64,000 nt of DNA from Paenisporosarcina sp. OV554 (GCF_003058165.1 NZ_QBUC01000020.1:1-64000); one strand, 5' to 3'; counted from the first letter of the stretch, positions 18,874 through 27,944 are shown. Numbers and translations are program-made. Notes: a model not told the origin generated them from the letters alone.

Positions 18874-18913
18874 GCTAGAATGAAAGTTAAAGAAATTTAA
18901 CTTCTATTCTAGC
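18874..18913 (+). terminator. Terminator after the LysM-NlpC/P60 gene
   Basis: Long imperfect stem starting GCTAGAAT (18874) and ending ATTCTAGC (18913), loop GAAA, then TTTTTTT. Confidence 0.85.
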
Positions 18914-19039
18914 TTTTTTTATGCTTTGTCAGATCTATTCCCTGATAAGTCAACAATAAACATAGTTATATAAGAAATGCAAAATCTAGCTCGACTCCAG
19001 AAAAAAATGAGGGGAATGCCACTCAAATCCGACTTTGCA

Positions 19040-19242
19040 TAGGAACTGGTGTCTTTCTCCGGAGGAATGGTGTCCGTCTCCAAGCGAATGGATGGAAACG
19101 TTGCGCGAATGGATGAAAAGCTATAATAATTGGTTGAAAACGTTACTTAATTGGTCGGAAACCCAAGTTGAATGGTTGAAAACCCAAGTTGAATGGTTGA
19201 AAACCCTCAGTGAGTGGTCGAAAACCAATCTCCAAGTTGAAG
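19040..19242. repeat. Intergenic tandem array, 21-bp period (TGGWYGAAAAC type)
   Basis: About ten degenerate units of exactly 21 bp, each carrying AATGG-TTGAAAAC or a close variant (for example units starting at 19085, 19106, 19127, 19148, 19169, 19190 and 19211). The array lies between the terminators of two convergent genes (18874-18913 and 19277-19319). A frame at 19035-19253 could be translated as Trp heptads, but it has no convincing ribosome site. I treat it as non-coding. Confidence 0.8.
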
Positions 19243-19276
19243 GTGTAGATTAATACACTTATACTTTCTCAAAAAA

Positions 19277-19319
19277 GGCGATTCGAAAGTCTATTTTTAA
19301 ATAGACCTTCAGAATCGCC
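19277..19319 (-). terminator. Bidirectional terminator between convergent genes
   Basis: GGCGATTC...GAATCGCC with an inner GTCTATTT/AAATAGAC stem. T-runs follow on both strands. It serves mainly the HtrA-like gene on the minus strand. Confidence 0.8.
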
Positions 19320-19324
19320 TTTTC

Positions 19325-20776
19325 TTATTCTGCTGCTGGTACTGCTGGTGCTTCTAGTTCTGAACTTTCACTTTCAGTCGATGGTGGTTCTTCTTCTATT
19401 GGTTCTTCTTCGACAGGTGGTTCTTCAGTTTCTTCATCTGTACTTTCTGTATCTTCTGGTTCTGTTAAGTTTGTTTTAGTCACGGCTTGAATCATATAAT
19501 CTCCATATTCATCAATGATGACTTCGTAAAGAACTTGTTCTTTTATAATAGAAGGTTCTTTATCTTTTTGTGCTACTTTCGTTTCTATCGTTGTTGTCAC
19601 CAGTGAACGTTTATCTTCAATAGTAATGTCATCGATTTGGAACTTCTCTACTGTAAAGACATTGTTTTTGCCTTTTAAACTATTAATTGCTTCCCGCTCT
19701 GTACGATATACTTGCGAGCCTGGTAGTAAGTAACCTTCTAAGTAGCTAAAATTCACTTCATTTTGCGCGTACGTATACAACGTCATGTATCCTTCGATAA
19801 AGTTCGCCAATAGCTCTTCGTCAAAATAGGCGTCTTCTAAGTTCGGTTGTACAGGTTCTTTTATTGCTAACGGATTTGCTTCCCAATTTTTCAGCATTTG
19901 ATATACGGAATAAATCGGGATGCTGTATCCTATAGCCGGATTGTCCGTCAATATGATCGAATTAATGCCGATTACTTTTTCACTGAGCGCATCAATTAGT
20001 GGCCCACCGCTACTCCCAGGAGCAATACTTGCATCAATTTCATAAAGGTCCGTATAAATAAAGTTTTCGTCAAAATCTCTTCCTGTTGAAGTAACTTTCC
20101 CTGTTGTAGCCGTATTCGATTTATTGTTGGGACTACCAATTGCGATGACACTTGTACCAACAGTCGATTGCATAAGATCCATCTCCATCGGTTGTTTACC
20201 AGTGATTTCGTCAACTCTAATAAGTGCCACGTCAACCGTATCAGAAATACCAATTACATTTCCAACGAATTCTTGTCCCGTATTATTAACCACCGTTACT
20301 GTACTGTAACCTTCGACAACATGTGCGTTTGTCACAATGTCCCCTTTATCGTTATAAAGGAACCCTGAGCCTTGTTGTGATTCGGTATACACTGTATAGA
20401 CAGTTGGTAGTAAAGAAGCTAAGATAGCCTCCTGATCACGTTCTTCTACCCGCTCCTCTTCCACGACTGGCTGTGTGACATCTGGTTTCGATATATCTTT
20501 CTCTGGTGGGGTTGGTTTTGGAGTTTCGTTTATAACAGTTCCTTCTGGATTTTCCGGTTTTTCCGTTTCGATTTCAGGGTCAGTTGGAGATTTTGCTTCT
20601 TCCGTAGCTTCTTCCACTTCGGGAGGTTTTTCTTTGGATTCCTTTACTGGTTCTGGAGCAAACTGTAACCACAGTATGAAACCTGCAACTAGCGCGATTG
20701 CAAGTAATAATATGACAGTTTTAATAGATGACCGTTTTTTTGAAATAGGTTCATTATATCGTTTAGGTTCTTTCAT
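19325..20776 (-). CDS. Membrane-anchored HtrA/trypsin-like serine protease without PDZ domain
   Basis: This 483-residue protein has a cytoplasmic start, one membrane helix (about 19-38) and a Pro/Glu-rich stalk (40-110). A trypsin-like domain (about 115-290) carries the full triad: His152 in VTNAHVV, Asp182 in VDVALIRV and Ser256 in PGSSGGPL. No PDZ domain follows. Residues about 315-440 instead resemble the NTF2-like domain found in TcaA/YvbJ-type envelope proteins (LANFIEGYMTLYTYAQN), and the C-terminus is Glu/Pro-rich. It probably works outside the membrane as a stress or maturation protease. Substrate unknown. It is separated by 113 bp from the lipoprotein gene upstream. Confidence 0.82.
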   Translation of the reverse strand: MKEPKRYNEPISKKRSSIKTVILLLAIALVAGFILWLQFAPEPVKESKEKPPEVEEATEEAKSPTDPEIETEKPENPEGTVINETPKPTPPEKDISKPDVTQPVVEEERVEERDQEAILASLLPTVYTVYTESQQGSGFLYNDKGDIVTNAHVVEGYSTVTVVNNTGQEFVGNVIGISDTVDVALIRVDEITGKQPMEMDLMQSTVGTSVIAIGSPNNKSNTATTGKVTSTGRDFDENFIYTDLYEIDASIAPGSSGGPLIDALSEKVIGINSIILTDNPAIGYSIPIYSVYQMLKNWEANPLAIKEPVQPNLEDAYFDEELLANFIEGYMTLYTYAQNEVNFSYLEGYLLPGSQVYRTEREAINSLKGKNNVFTVEKFQIDDITIEDKRSLVTTTIETKVAQKDKEPSIIKEQVLYEVIIDEYGDYMIQAVTKTNLTEPEDTESTDEETEEPPVEEEPIEEEPPSTESESSELEAPAVPAAE

Positions 20777-20889
20777 GCCATATCACACTTTCATTTATAT
20801 TTCTCTTTCTTTAAGCCTATATCCCATTTGACGAGAGTGCAAACAAAAAGTTGCAGTCCGTTTATAAAAAATGGACTACAACTAATTTA

Positions 20890-21702
20890 TTACTCTATTC
20901 GATTCATTTCCATAACAGAGGCTTCTTCTTTGTCTCCATTTTTAGTTATGACTTCTTCCTTGATAACACCTAACCCCTTCGCAAAATAAAAGCGAGAGAT
21001 TGTTTGTTGTTTGGAAGTTTCCGAAGTAATCGTTTGTTCAATAACTAGTACATCCTTATATGTGCCAGCAGGTACCTTCAAGTCTAAATCGTCTTTAACA
21101 ACTTTCCATGCTTGTGATCCTTTTTGTTCATTTAACATGTCAATATACACTTCTGGAGCTGACGTAGCTTCAAACTTATCAATGGTCACTCCATCAGTAT
21201 CCTCAGAGTTATTAAACAGCATGGTAAGTTTTGTAGGCGTCCATTCGGAAATTTGGATTGTCTCTACGTCACCAAATGTTATGGATTCTAGCATACGGTT
21301 AGCTTTAACAGATTTAACTTCTCGTACAATTTCAAATTCTTCAAGTAAGAAGATTTTTTTCATTGCACGTTTCGGCATATATTCTACAAGCCCTTTGTTT
21401 GCCACTACTTCTTTTTCACCTTGAGTACTGTCAGTCACGCTGTCTTCCTCCGCTTCATCTGCTGATTCATCCGGATTCTTTTCCTCGATATTTTCAGTAG
21501 TCTCACCCTCAGTAGACTCTTCTTCCGTCACTTTTGGGTCTTTCTCTTCTTCTTTAGGCTCAGTAGAAGCCGTTTCTTGCTCTTTATTAACTTCTTCAGT
21601 GTTACCTGATTCTTTATCGATGTCATTAAATTTAAACGAGTTTTTGTCTGAACAAGCAGCGAGTACCAGTATAAGTGGCACGATGGCCAACAATTTCTTC
21701 AT
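20890..21702 (-). CDS. Lipoprotein of unknown function
   Basis: This 270-residue protein has a lipoprotein signal MKKLLAIVPLILVLAACSD with lipobox LAAC (Cys17). A very acidic Glu/Thr/Ser linker of about 90 residues follows, then a folded domain (about 110-268) with DVETIQISEWTP and VPAGTYKDVLVIEQ. That domain resembles folds of LolA-like or outer-leaflet substrate-binding lipoproteins; I do not recognise a named family. It lies 17 bp after the LytC-like amidase gene, probably in one operon. In B. subtilis the lytABC operon also pairs a lipoprotein (LytA) with LytB and LytC. A similar presecretory or localisation role is possible but unproven. Confidence 0.75.
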   Translation of the reverse strand: MKKLLAIVPLILVLAACSDKNSFKFNDIDKESGNTEEVNKEQETASTEPKEEEKDPKVTEEESTEGETTENIEEKNPDESADEAEEDSVTDSTQGEKEVVANKGLVEYMPKRAMKKIFLLEEFEIVREVKSVKANRMLESITFGDVETIQISEWTPTKLTMLFNNSEDTDGVTIDKFEATSAPEVYIDMLNEQKGSQAWKVVKDDLDLKVPAGTYKDVLVIEQTITSETSKQQTISRFYFAKGLGVIKEEVITKNGDKEEASVMEMNRIE

Positions 21703-21719
21703 CGAACCCCTCTTTTCAG

Positions 21720-23960
21720 TTATTTTAATTTATCAATTTCTGCTTTAACAGCATTTGGAACGACTCCACCTGAATAAAGTGATGTTGATGTTACTCGTTC
21801 TTTTAAATAAGACGTTAAAGTTGGGCGTAATGTTTCAGAAATCGATTTCCCTACGATAAATAGTGGTGCTTGATACTTACCTGACAATGATGATGATACT
21901 AAAGCATCTGGATAGTTTGTGCCAGTTGAAACAACGATTGTCGGTGACTTCAATGTATCGGTAAAGTGTTTAATTAGCGCTGCATTAGTACCATAGCGGT
22001 CTATTCCAGCAAGTCGTGTTACATTATCTGCTCCAGCTTGAACTTTAATTTTTTCTTCTAGTCCTGTTGAAACTACCGTTTTACCACCAACGATGACTGT
22101 TGGCTTGCTGTAAACTTGATCGTTAATCGCATCTGTATAAGAAGTTCCATTACTTAATACAACATGCCATCCTTGCATGACCGCAATACTTGTAGCCGAT
22201 AATGCATCTGGGAAGTTAGTTCCTGATGCTATAAATATACCTTTAGGCTTCGGTAATTTACTGTTAATGACTTCATTTGTTTCATAACGCGTTTCGCCGG
22301 ATACACGTTCAATTACAATCGTCGGAATCGCTTTTTTCAATTGATTTACTACATTAGCTGATAAAGCTACTTCACCACCAACTAGTACTACCTTCGTTGA
22401 TTTTAGACGTTTTATTTCATTCAGTACGTCTGTGTTTAATTTATCGACAGGATTTAACAAAATCGGTGCATTGTCATAATACATAGCCAATGGCCCTGCT
22501 GACAGTGCATCTGCATATCCAAAGGCAGTAGCTAAAACGACCGTTTTTTGAGATTTTGATGAGCTAAACCCAGATGGATACAATGATTTAGACACTTCAA
22601 TCGCTGTTAAGTATCTAGTTGTCCCACTTACAGTTTTACTCACTTTATTCGGTGTAATTTGAACTGGATTCGTGTATGTAACTGTTTTTGTTGATGTGTC
22701 ATAAACAGTCGTACCCGGCCACAATGCTGCATAGTTTTGTGCTAATGTTTTATCATAAAATGATTTAAGTGTACCTTTAACTTTGTGTCGAACTTCAAAT
22801 GATTGTGGCAATACTGAAGACCATAGTGTGCTTTTCGTTTCTGTATTTTCAAGTGTTGCTTTTGGTAGTGATTCAGCCACTTCTCTTGCAACAGTTCGTT
22901 GATATTCTTGTTCTACTATATTTTGATTAGGATCCAATACTGAATATTTCTTTGGTAAATAGTTAGACCATTTAATTTCGCCCGTTGGATGATGCACAAC
23001 ACGTGTATTGCTATAATTTGCCGCGTAGGCTATAGCTTCTTTTTCTGTTGAGAAATTTCTTTTATTTAATTCAACTGATGTGTGATATGCCTGATAATCT
23101 TGCGAGGTATTGTCAAAAATGATTGCTCCTGCTCTTTTGTCAAATACCGTTACATTCTTTTGAGTGCCGGCATACGTTAAAGCCTCACTTTTTGATGTGA
23201 AGGTTTTAATTATCGTGCCTTGTTCGTTTTTCACTTGGAAGATTTTGAAATACTTGTCCACTCCATTTGCAATGGCTACAGCAATTCCTTGTTGGAAAGT
23301 AGCTGTTTTAACTTTCTTTTCCGCAGTTGGGTTTGACATGTATTCTACTTCTGACAAAATAGATGGAACTTGTGCATTTCTTGTAACGTAAAGACTATTG
23401 TGGATAATTCCTCGTCCTTCACTATTAGCACCTGAATTAATGACACTTTGATGAGTCATTTGAGCAAGTCTTCCACTCTCTCTTGAGTATTTTACTTGCA
23501 TCGGATCTGGTGGATAGTCTGGATCTAAATAGTCTTTATTGTAATAATATGTTTCATACCCTTTAGATAATGGAGATGAACTTGCATTATGGTGAACCGA
23601 AACAAAAATAGAGTTATCATTGCGACCAGCAACCATCGTATTTGATAATTTTGTACGTGCTTTTAAGTCTTCTGATGAAGATACGCTTGAAAAGTGCTTA
23701 TCTGTTGTACGCGTCATTTTCACTTCATATCCGCGAGATTGTAAAACACTGCGTAAACGTAAAGAAACTTCTAAATTTGCTTTTTTCTCATAATAACCGG
23801 TCGTAGAACCTGAATATCCACTTGTACCTGAATACATCCCACCGTGACCTGGATCAATCACAATTAATGGTTTTGTAGACACTTCAGCTGCTTGAGACTG
23901 TACCGGTATACTAAGGGCAAATAAGGCTACACATATTACTTTGATAAAGTTTTTCAACAA
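21720..23960 (-). CDS. lytC: N-acetylmuramoyl-L-alanine amidase with three CWB2 repeats (LytC-like)
   Basis: From TTG 23960 the product has about 746 residues with a signal peptide ending QSQAAE. The frame stays open up to 24017, but those upstream starts (GTG 24017, ATG 23990) would put a charged tail before the signal peptide. The Amidase_3 domain has the zinc motif VIDPGHGG, the second ligand in YYEKKAN, SVHHNA and the catalytic Glu in LSEVEYMSNP. Four internal repeats of about 50 residues follow, then three CWB2 modules (GxTRYxTA...ALSAGPLA; VSGETRYET; LAGIDRYGT) that anchor to wall polymers. The enzyme cleaves MurNAc-L-Ala bonds. In B. subtilis LytC the CWB2 repeats are N-terminal; here they are C-terminal. 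Confidence 0.9.
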   Translation of the reverse strand: MLKNFIKVICVALFALSIPVQSQAAEVSTKPLIVIDPGHGGMYSGTSGYSGSTTGYYEKKANLEVSLRLRSVLQSRGYEVKMTRTTDKHFSSVSSSEDLKARTKLSNTMVAGRNDNSIFVSVHHNASSSPLSKGYETYYYNKDYLDPDYPPDPMQVKYSRESGRLAQMTHQSVINSGANSEGRGIIHNSLYVTRNAQVPSILSEVEYMSNPTAEKKVKTATFQQGIAVAIANGVDKYFKIFQVKNEQGTIIKTFTSKSEALTYAGTQKNVTVFDKRAGAIIFDNTSQDYQAYHTSVELNKRNFSTEKEAIAYAANYSNTRVVHHPTGEIKWSNYLPKKYSVLDPNQNIVEQEYQRTVAREVAESLPKATLENTETKSTLWSSVLPQSFEVRHKVKGTLKSFYDKTLAQNYAALWPGTTVYDTSTKTVTYTNPVQITPNKVSKTVSGTTRYLTAIEVSKSLYPSGFSSSKSQKTVVLATAFGYADALSAGPLAMYYDNAPILLNPVDKLNTDVLNEIKRLKSTKVVLVGGEVALSANVVNQLKKAIPTIVIERVSGETRYETNEVINSKLPKPKGIFIASGTNFPDALSATSIAVMQGWHVVLSNGTSYTDAINDQVYSKPTVIVGGKTVVSTGLEEKIKVQAGADNVTRLAGIDRYGTNAALIKHFTDTLKSPTIVVSTGTNYPDALVSSSLSGKYQAPLFIVGKSISETLRPTLTSYLKERVTSTSLYSGGVVPNAVKAEIDKLK

Positions 23961-23997
23961 TGTTTCGTTCCCCGCTTTCTCATTTCCCATAAATCTT

Positions 23998-24015
23998 GGA
24001 GGGGTATACCCCCTC
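23998..24015. promoter_or_regulatory. GGGGTATACCCC palindrome between the lytB-like and lytC-like genes
   Basis: GAGGGGTATACCCC followed by CTC forms a near-perfect palindrome in the gap before the amidase gene. A related word (GAGGGGTATACC on the minus strand) occurs between the kinase and phosphatase genes near 13673-13684. It could be an operator or a small hairpin. No regulator is identified. Confidence 0.3.
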
Positions 24016-24029
24016 ACTTGTTATTTAAT

Positions 24030-26423
24030 TTATTTAATATAGTCTTTAGCTTGTTCAATTGTTATACCTTGGTAATAGAATGCTAGAATCTCTTCCGCCT
24101 TAATTCCAGCTTTGCTTCGTCCATAAGCTCCATACTGGCTTAAGCCAATACCATGTCCGTAACCTGTACCGTTTAGAGCGAATTCACCATTTGAGGCTCT
24201 ATCTTCAACGTTAAAGTCACTACTCTTCAATACCGTACTGCCAAATAAGCTACGTAATTGAGAACCTGTTAAGTTGATTTCAGTTGTGAACTTTTGTAAT
24301 GTCCCACCGATATATTTAGACAAGCTGTATTTCAATTCTTTTGAAACTACAGTTTCGCCACCTAAGTAATATAATGTTTCTGGTTGGGCTACATCTTCTA
24401 GATAGCTAACTGGTATTTTCTTAGCATCAGGATGTAACAATAATATAGAAGAATTATTTTTTGCAGCTAATACTGAACCAGCAAGTGCATCTATAAATCC
24501 GTAAGCATTCCCTATTACCAGTGAGTCACCAGGCATTACGAATTTTTTATTGATCGCAATACTTGTATCTACTCGACTCGGTCCATAAGTACGATCAATT
24601 GCATATCCTGAGTTTTTCAAAGTCGTTTCAACTTCTGACGAAACAACATCTGATCCACCAATAAGATTTACAGTCGTTTTCTTGCTATTTTTCAAGTAAT
24701 CTTTCGTATTTTGTGATACATTTATTCCCTTTTGAATGATGATTGGAATTTGGTTTCGCGCAGCATATGGGCTGATTGATAATGCATCTGAAGAGTTTTC
24801 GTCACCAGTTGCAAAGAATACAGATTGTGAGCTTCCACCCACAACTTTTGCAATTTCAATGGATGTATCGGTACGTGATTTCCCTGATACTCGTTTTATG
24901 TTAAACCCTAAATCTACTAATCTTTTTTCAACATTAGATGAAATTGCTGTTGTTCCACCAAGTAAGTAGACAGTTGCTTTTGGATTTAAAGAATCTTTTA
25001 AATAGTTCTCAACCGAAGCTGGTAAAGCGTTTGTACGTGTTAGCAAGATTGGTGTATCCAATTTGTTAGCTAACACTGAACCTGCTAGTGCATCAACAGG
25101 TAAGTCGCCACGACCTAACACTGCAAAGTTACGTTTACCCGACCAGCCTTCTTTTGCTACTTCAACTGCTGTTTCGTAACGTGTTTCGCCTTCTAGTGTT
25201 TGCGATTGAGCACCTAGCTTCATTGCATAGTACAAGCTATTATCTGGATTTTTTTTGCTAGCATAATAAGATAATTTAAATGTAATATCTTGTACTTTTC
25301 CTGTATTGCTGAAATCTACCGTTTTAATACTATTAACAGAATCAATTTTAATAGAGTCCATTGTTGGATCAATTACTTTTAATTCTTTCAAAGCTTGTGT
25401 TTTTAATTTTGAAAACGCTGTACGACTGTTCGCATCTGTCACTACTGAAGAAAGCAAATTGTTCTCCGTTGTTGTGTTCCACCAACTAGCAGGATTTGTT
25501 AAGTCTAATTCAGCTAGTTGGTTCTTTTTAAATTGTATTGGTGTTGGCCATTTATATTTATCGTAAGTATCTGTTTGAGTCTTATTGATATAGTCAAGAC
25601 CGCTAGACCAATATTGTTGAGGTAATTCTGTTTGTCCACCATTTGAAGCAGAGAAAAATCCTGTAACAAACCCTTTGGAACCATTAGGTTTTTTATACGT
25701 CATAATCATACCTTTTGTTGTATCAACTGCATCTGTTGTGTATACGTTAAAACGATCGAAAGCTGGAGAGATCTTGTCCCACACAAATCCTTGATACACT
25801 TGGAAAGTTGTCGTATCATCAATTTCCAACTGAGTATTTCCGTTCATTTTAGCGAAAATATATGAACGAGCTGCAACCGCTTGTGCACGAAGTGCTTCTT
25901 GTCCACCGTTCGGTCCACCCCAACTTGCAGGCATTTCTCCAGGTAATACACCTTTTAAATAATCTTCAAATCCTAAATGGTTTACAGGTTGGATTTGTTG
26001 GGTATTTGAAACTGTATCAAGTCTAAAAATAATGGTTCCCATATGAGGTCTTTTTACTGTAGACTTCATATTTTCTAGTAATATATAATTTTCTTTTGCA
26101 TATAATTTCGGTTCAATCGTCACAGTGGTTAGATCTTTTTTGAGTAAACTAGTACCTTCGAAAAGTGAGATTTTCGAGTTTTGAATCGCTAATTTATACG
26201 TCACACCTTTTTTCAAAACGATTGTACTATCTTCTTTTAAAACCGACCCACCCATAGGGGTAAATTGATAGGTTTTAGAAGGACCTAAGTTATTAGTTAA
26301 TTTCACTTTAACAATGAAATTTTCAGTATCCGTGGCAGCATGAACGGGGTTAGAATCAGAGAATAGTAGAAGTATTGCAAAAATTATAGCTGTAGTGGAA
26401 ATTAATTTTAGTACTTTAGACAT
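24030..26423 (-). CDS. lytB: SpoIID/LytB-type protein with CWB2 repeats inserted in the SpoIID domain
   Basis: This 797-residue protein has a signal peptide (1-29). The SpoIID N-part is at about 145-400 (GFEDYLKGVLPGEMPASW, LRAQAVAARSYIFAK, FFSASNGGQTE). Three CWB2 modules occupy about 405-707 (LEGETRYETAVEVAK, VSGKSRTDTSIEIAK, YGPSRVDTSIAIN). The final SpoIID part is at 710-795 (NGTGYGHGIGLSQYGAYG). So the wall-binding modules interrupt the SpoIID fold, unlike B. subtilis LytB, where they precede it. SpoIID itself is a lytic transglycosylase; LytB was described as a modifier of the LytC amidase. It lies just upstream of the amidase gene, probably co-transcribed. Confidence 0.9.
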   Translation of the reverse strand: MSKVLKLISTTAIIFAILLLFSDSNPVHAATDTENFIVKVKLTNNLGPSKTYQFTPMGGSVLKEDSTIVLKKGVTYKLAIQNSKISLFEGTSLLKKDLTTVTIEPKLYAKENYILLENMKSTVKRPHMGTIIFRLDTVSNTQQIQPVNHLGFEDYLKGVLPGEMPASWGGPNGGQEALRAQAVAARSYIFAKMNGNTQLEIDDTTTFQVYQGFVWDKISPAFDRFNVYTTDAVDTTKGMIMTYKKPNGSKGFVTGFFSASNGGQTELPQQYWSSGLDYINKTQTDTYDKYKWPTPIQFKKNQLAELDLTNPASWWNTTTENNLLSSVVTDANSRTAFSKLKTQALKELKVIDPTMDSIKIDSVNSIKTVDFSNTGKVQDITFKLSYYASKKNPDNSLYYAMKLGAQSQTLEGETRYETAVEVAKEGWSGKRNFAVLGRGDLPVDALAGSVLANKLDTPILLTRTNALPASVENYLKDSLNPKATVYLLGGTTAISSNVEKRLVDLGFNIKRVSGKSRTDTSIEIAKVVGGSSQSVFFATGDENSSDALSISPYAARNQIPIIIQKGINVSQNTKDYLKNSKKTTVNLIGGSDVVSSEVETTLKNSGYAIDRTYGPSRVDTSIAINKKFVMPGDSLVIGNAYGFIDALAGSVLAAKNNSSILLLHPDAKKIPVSYLEDVAQPETLYYLGGETVVSKELKYSLSKYIGGTLQKFTTEINLTGSQLRSLFGSTVLKSSDFNVEDRASNGEFALNGTGYGHGIGLSQYGAYGRSKAGIKAEEILAFYYQGITIEQAKDYIK

Positions 26424-26561
26424 TATTCGCCATCCTTTGGTTTTCTTTCATTATAATAAAAAATTGCCCATTATTGTATCTAAATATGACAAATGAGTAG
26501 TTTTACCTTGATTTTTCGACAAAATATGACGTAAGACCGATATAACCAATAGAAAAAAAGC

Positions 26562-26583
26562 CTTCTAAATTTTCATTTAGAAG
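26562..26583 (-). terminator. Terminator after the CWB2-NlpC/P60 gene
   Basis: Nine-bp perfect stem CTTCTAAAT/ATTTAGAAG with loop TTTC, followed on the minus strand by a CTTTTTTT run. Confidence 0.8.
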
Positions 26584-26603
26584 ACTTAGGATAAAATACA
26601 ATT

Positions 26604-27944
26604 TTATTTAAAACGATTGTAACTTGTGAAATGGTCTTTCCAGTAATAATCAGTTACTTTATTAATCTGAACTTTGTCTCCACCGGCATGGATAAATGAT
26701 CCATTACCAATATAGATTCCCATGTGAGAGATACCTGATTTATAAGTATTTGAAAAGAAAACTAGATCTCCTGGTTGTGGAGATGATACTTTATTTGTCA
26801 TGCTGTAATAACCAGATGTATTCGTACGAGCTAATTCAATTCCTGCTGCATTGTGTACATAATAGATATAGCCAGAACAGTCAAAACCAGATGGTGTAGT
26901 ACCACCAAATACGTATGGAGTACCCAAATATTGTTTTGCTTCTTCAACTAATTTTTCTTCTGCACTAGCTGCTGGTTTTGATACCGTTTGTACGACAGGC
27001 TTTGTTGCTCCTAGTGCATATTTAGAAACTGCTGCTTCTCCACCAACTACTTTAAGTGAAGGCATTTTTTTATTTTCGATAACTTTTTTAGTTGCTGCTG
27101 GTAATCTATCTTTTGCCACTAACAAAACAGGTACACCTTTATTTGCTGCGTACACTGAACCAGTTAATGCATCGGCGTAGCTTACGCCTGAAGCAACTAA
27201 CGGTATCGTGTTTGTAGCTGGATAATATTTATCAACAACTGCTTTCATCGTTCCATAACGATCTTCACCTGAAACTCGAATAGCACCAGTTTGTTTTAGT
27301 TTATTTAACACTCTATCACTAACTGCTTTTGTTCCACCAACTACAATATAGTTCGAATATTTTTGTGTAAAACGAATTTCGGAAGGCGTTGTTAATAATA
27401 TTGGCATTCCTTTTTGAGCTGCGTACGAAGCGATTGCTAAACTATCTGCGAAAGATGCACCGTTAGCAACAACTGCTGTCGAACCGCCAACTTCTAGTGC
27501 GATATTTTCAGCTGTTTCGTAACGATTTTCACCTTTAATACGTTCTACTGTAACAAGTGATTTTAGTTTATTTTCAACCGTTGACGAGATCGTGCCTGTT
27601 CCGCCAAGAATGATGGCTTTTTTCACGCCTAATCGTTTCAATTCTTTAAGAACATCTGCATCTATACTAGATTTCTTTACTAATAGAATTGGGGCTTTTA
27701 ATTTTTTCGCTAGTGGTGCACCTGCTAATGCATCTGGGAAGTTTTCTCCAGAAGCGATGATAACAGTTGAGGAACTATTCCATCCTGTTTGTGAAACTTT
27801 AATTGCTGTATGGTATCTACTTTCACCTGAAATACGAGTGAAATCTCTAATAGTATCATCATTGGCATATGTAGGAGAGTTTGCTGCGACTAAGGAAAGG
27901 GTTGTTGCTATCACGATGGACCCGAGTATTTTCTGAATTTTCAT
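26604..27944 (-). CDS. CWB2-anchored NlpC/P60 endopeptidase
   Basis: This 446-residue protein has a signal peptide (1-27, cleavage after TYA), three CWB2 modules (about 33-315; ISGESRYHTAIKVS, IKGENRYETAENIA, VSGEDRYGTMKAVV) and a C-terminal NlpC/P60 domain (about 332-446). Catalytic Cys is in GFDCSGY, histidines in ISHMGIYIG and FIHAGG. It should cut stem peptides at places set by the polymer that CWB2 recognises. Its catalytic domain shares long identical stretches with that of the LysM protein at 17556-18854 (for example [13 protein letters not shown]), so the two enzymes differ mainly in their anchors. It has its own terminator and lies 180 bp before the lytB-like gene. Confidence 0.92.
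   Translation of the reverse strand: MKIQKILGSIVIATTLSLVAANSPTYANDDTIRDFTRISGESRYHTAIKVSQTGWNSSSTVIIASGENFPDALAGAPLAKKLKAPILLVKKSSIDADVLKELKRLGVKKAIILGGTGTISSTVENKLKSLVTVERIKGENRYETAENIALEVGGSTAVVANGASFADSLAIASYAAQKGMPILLTTPSEIRFTQKYSNYIVVGGTKAVSDRVLNKLKQTGAIRVSGEDRYGTMKAVVDKYYPATNTIPLVASGVSYADALTGSVYAANKGVPVLLVAKDRLPAATKKVIENKKMPSLKVVGGEAAVSKYALGATKPVVQTVSKPAASAEEKLVEEAKQYLGTPYVFGGTTPSGFDCSGYIYYVHNAAGIELARTNTSGYYSMTNKVSSPQPGDLVFFSNTYKSGISHMGIYIGNGSFIHAGGDKVQINKVTDYYWKDHFTSYNRFK

Noticed and set aside
19035..19253. A 72-codon frame with Trp heptads as a real small protein
   Set aside because: No good ribosome site, it lies between two terminators, and other arrays with the same period do not keep a frame.
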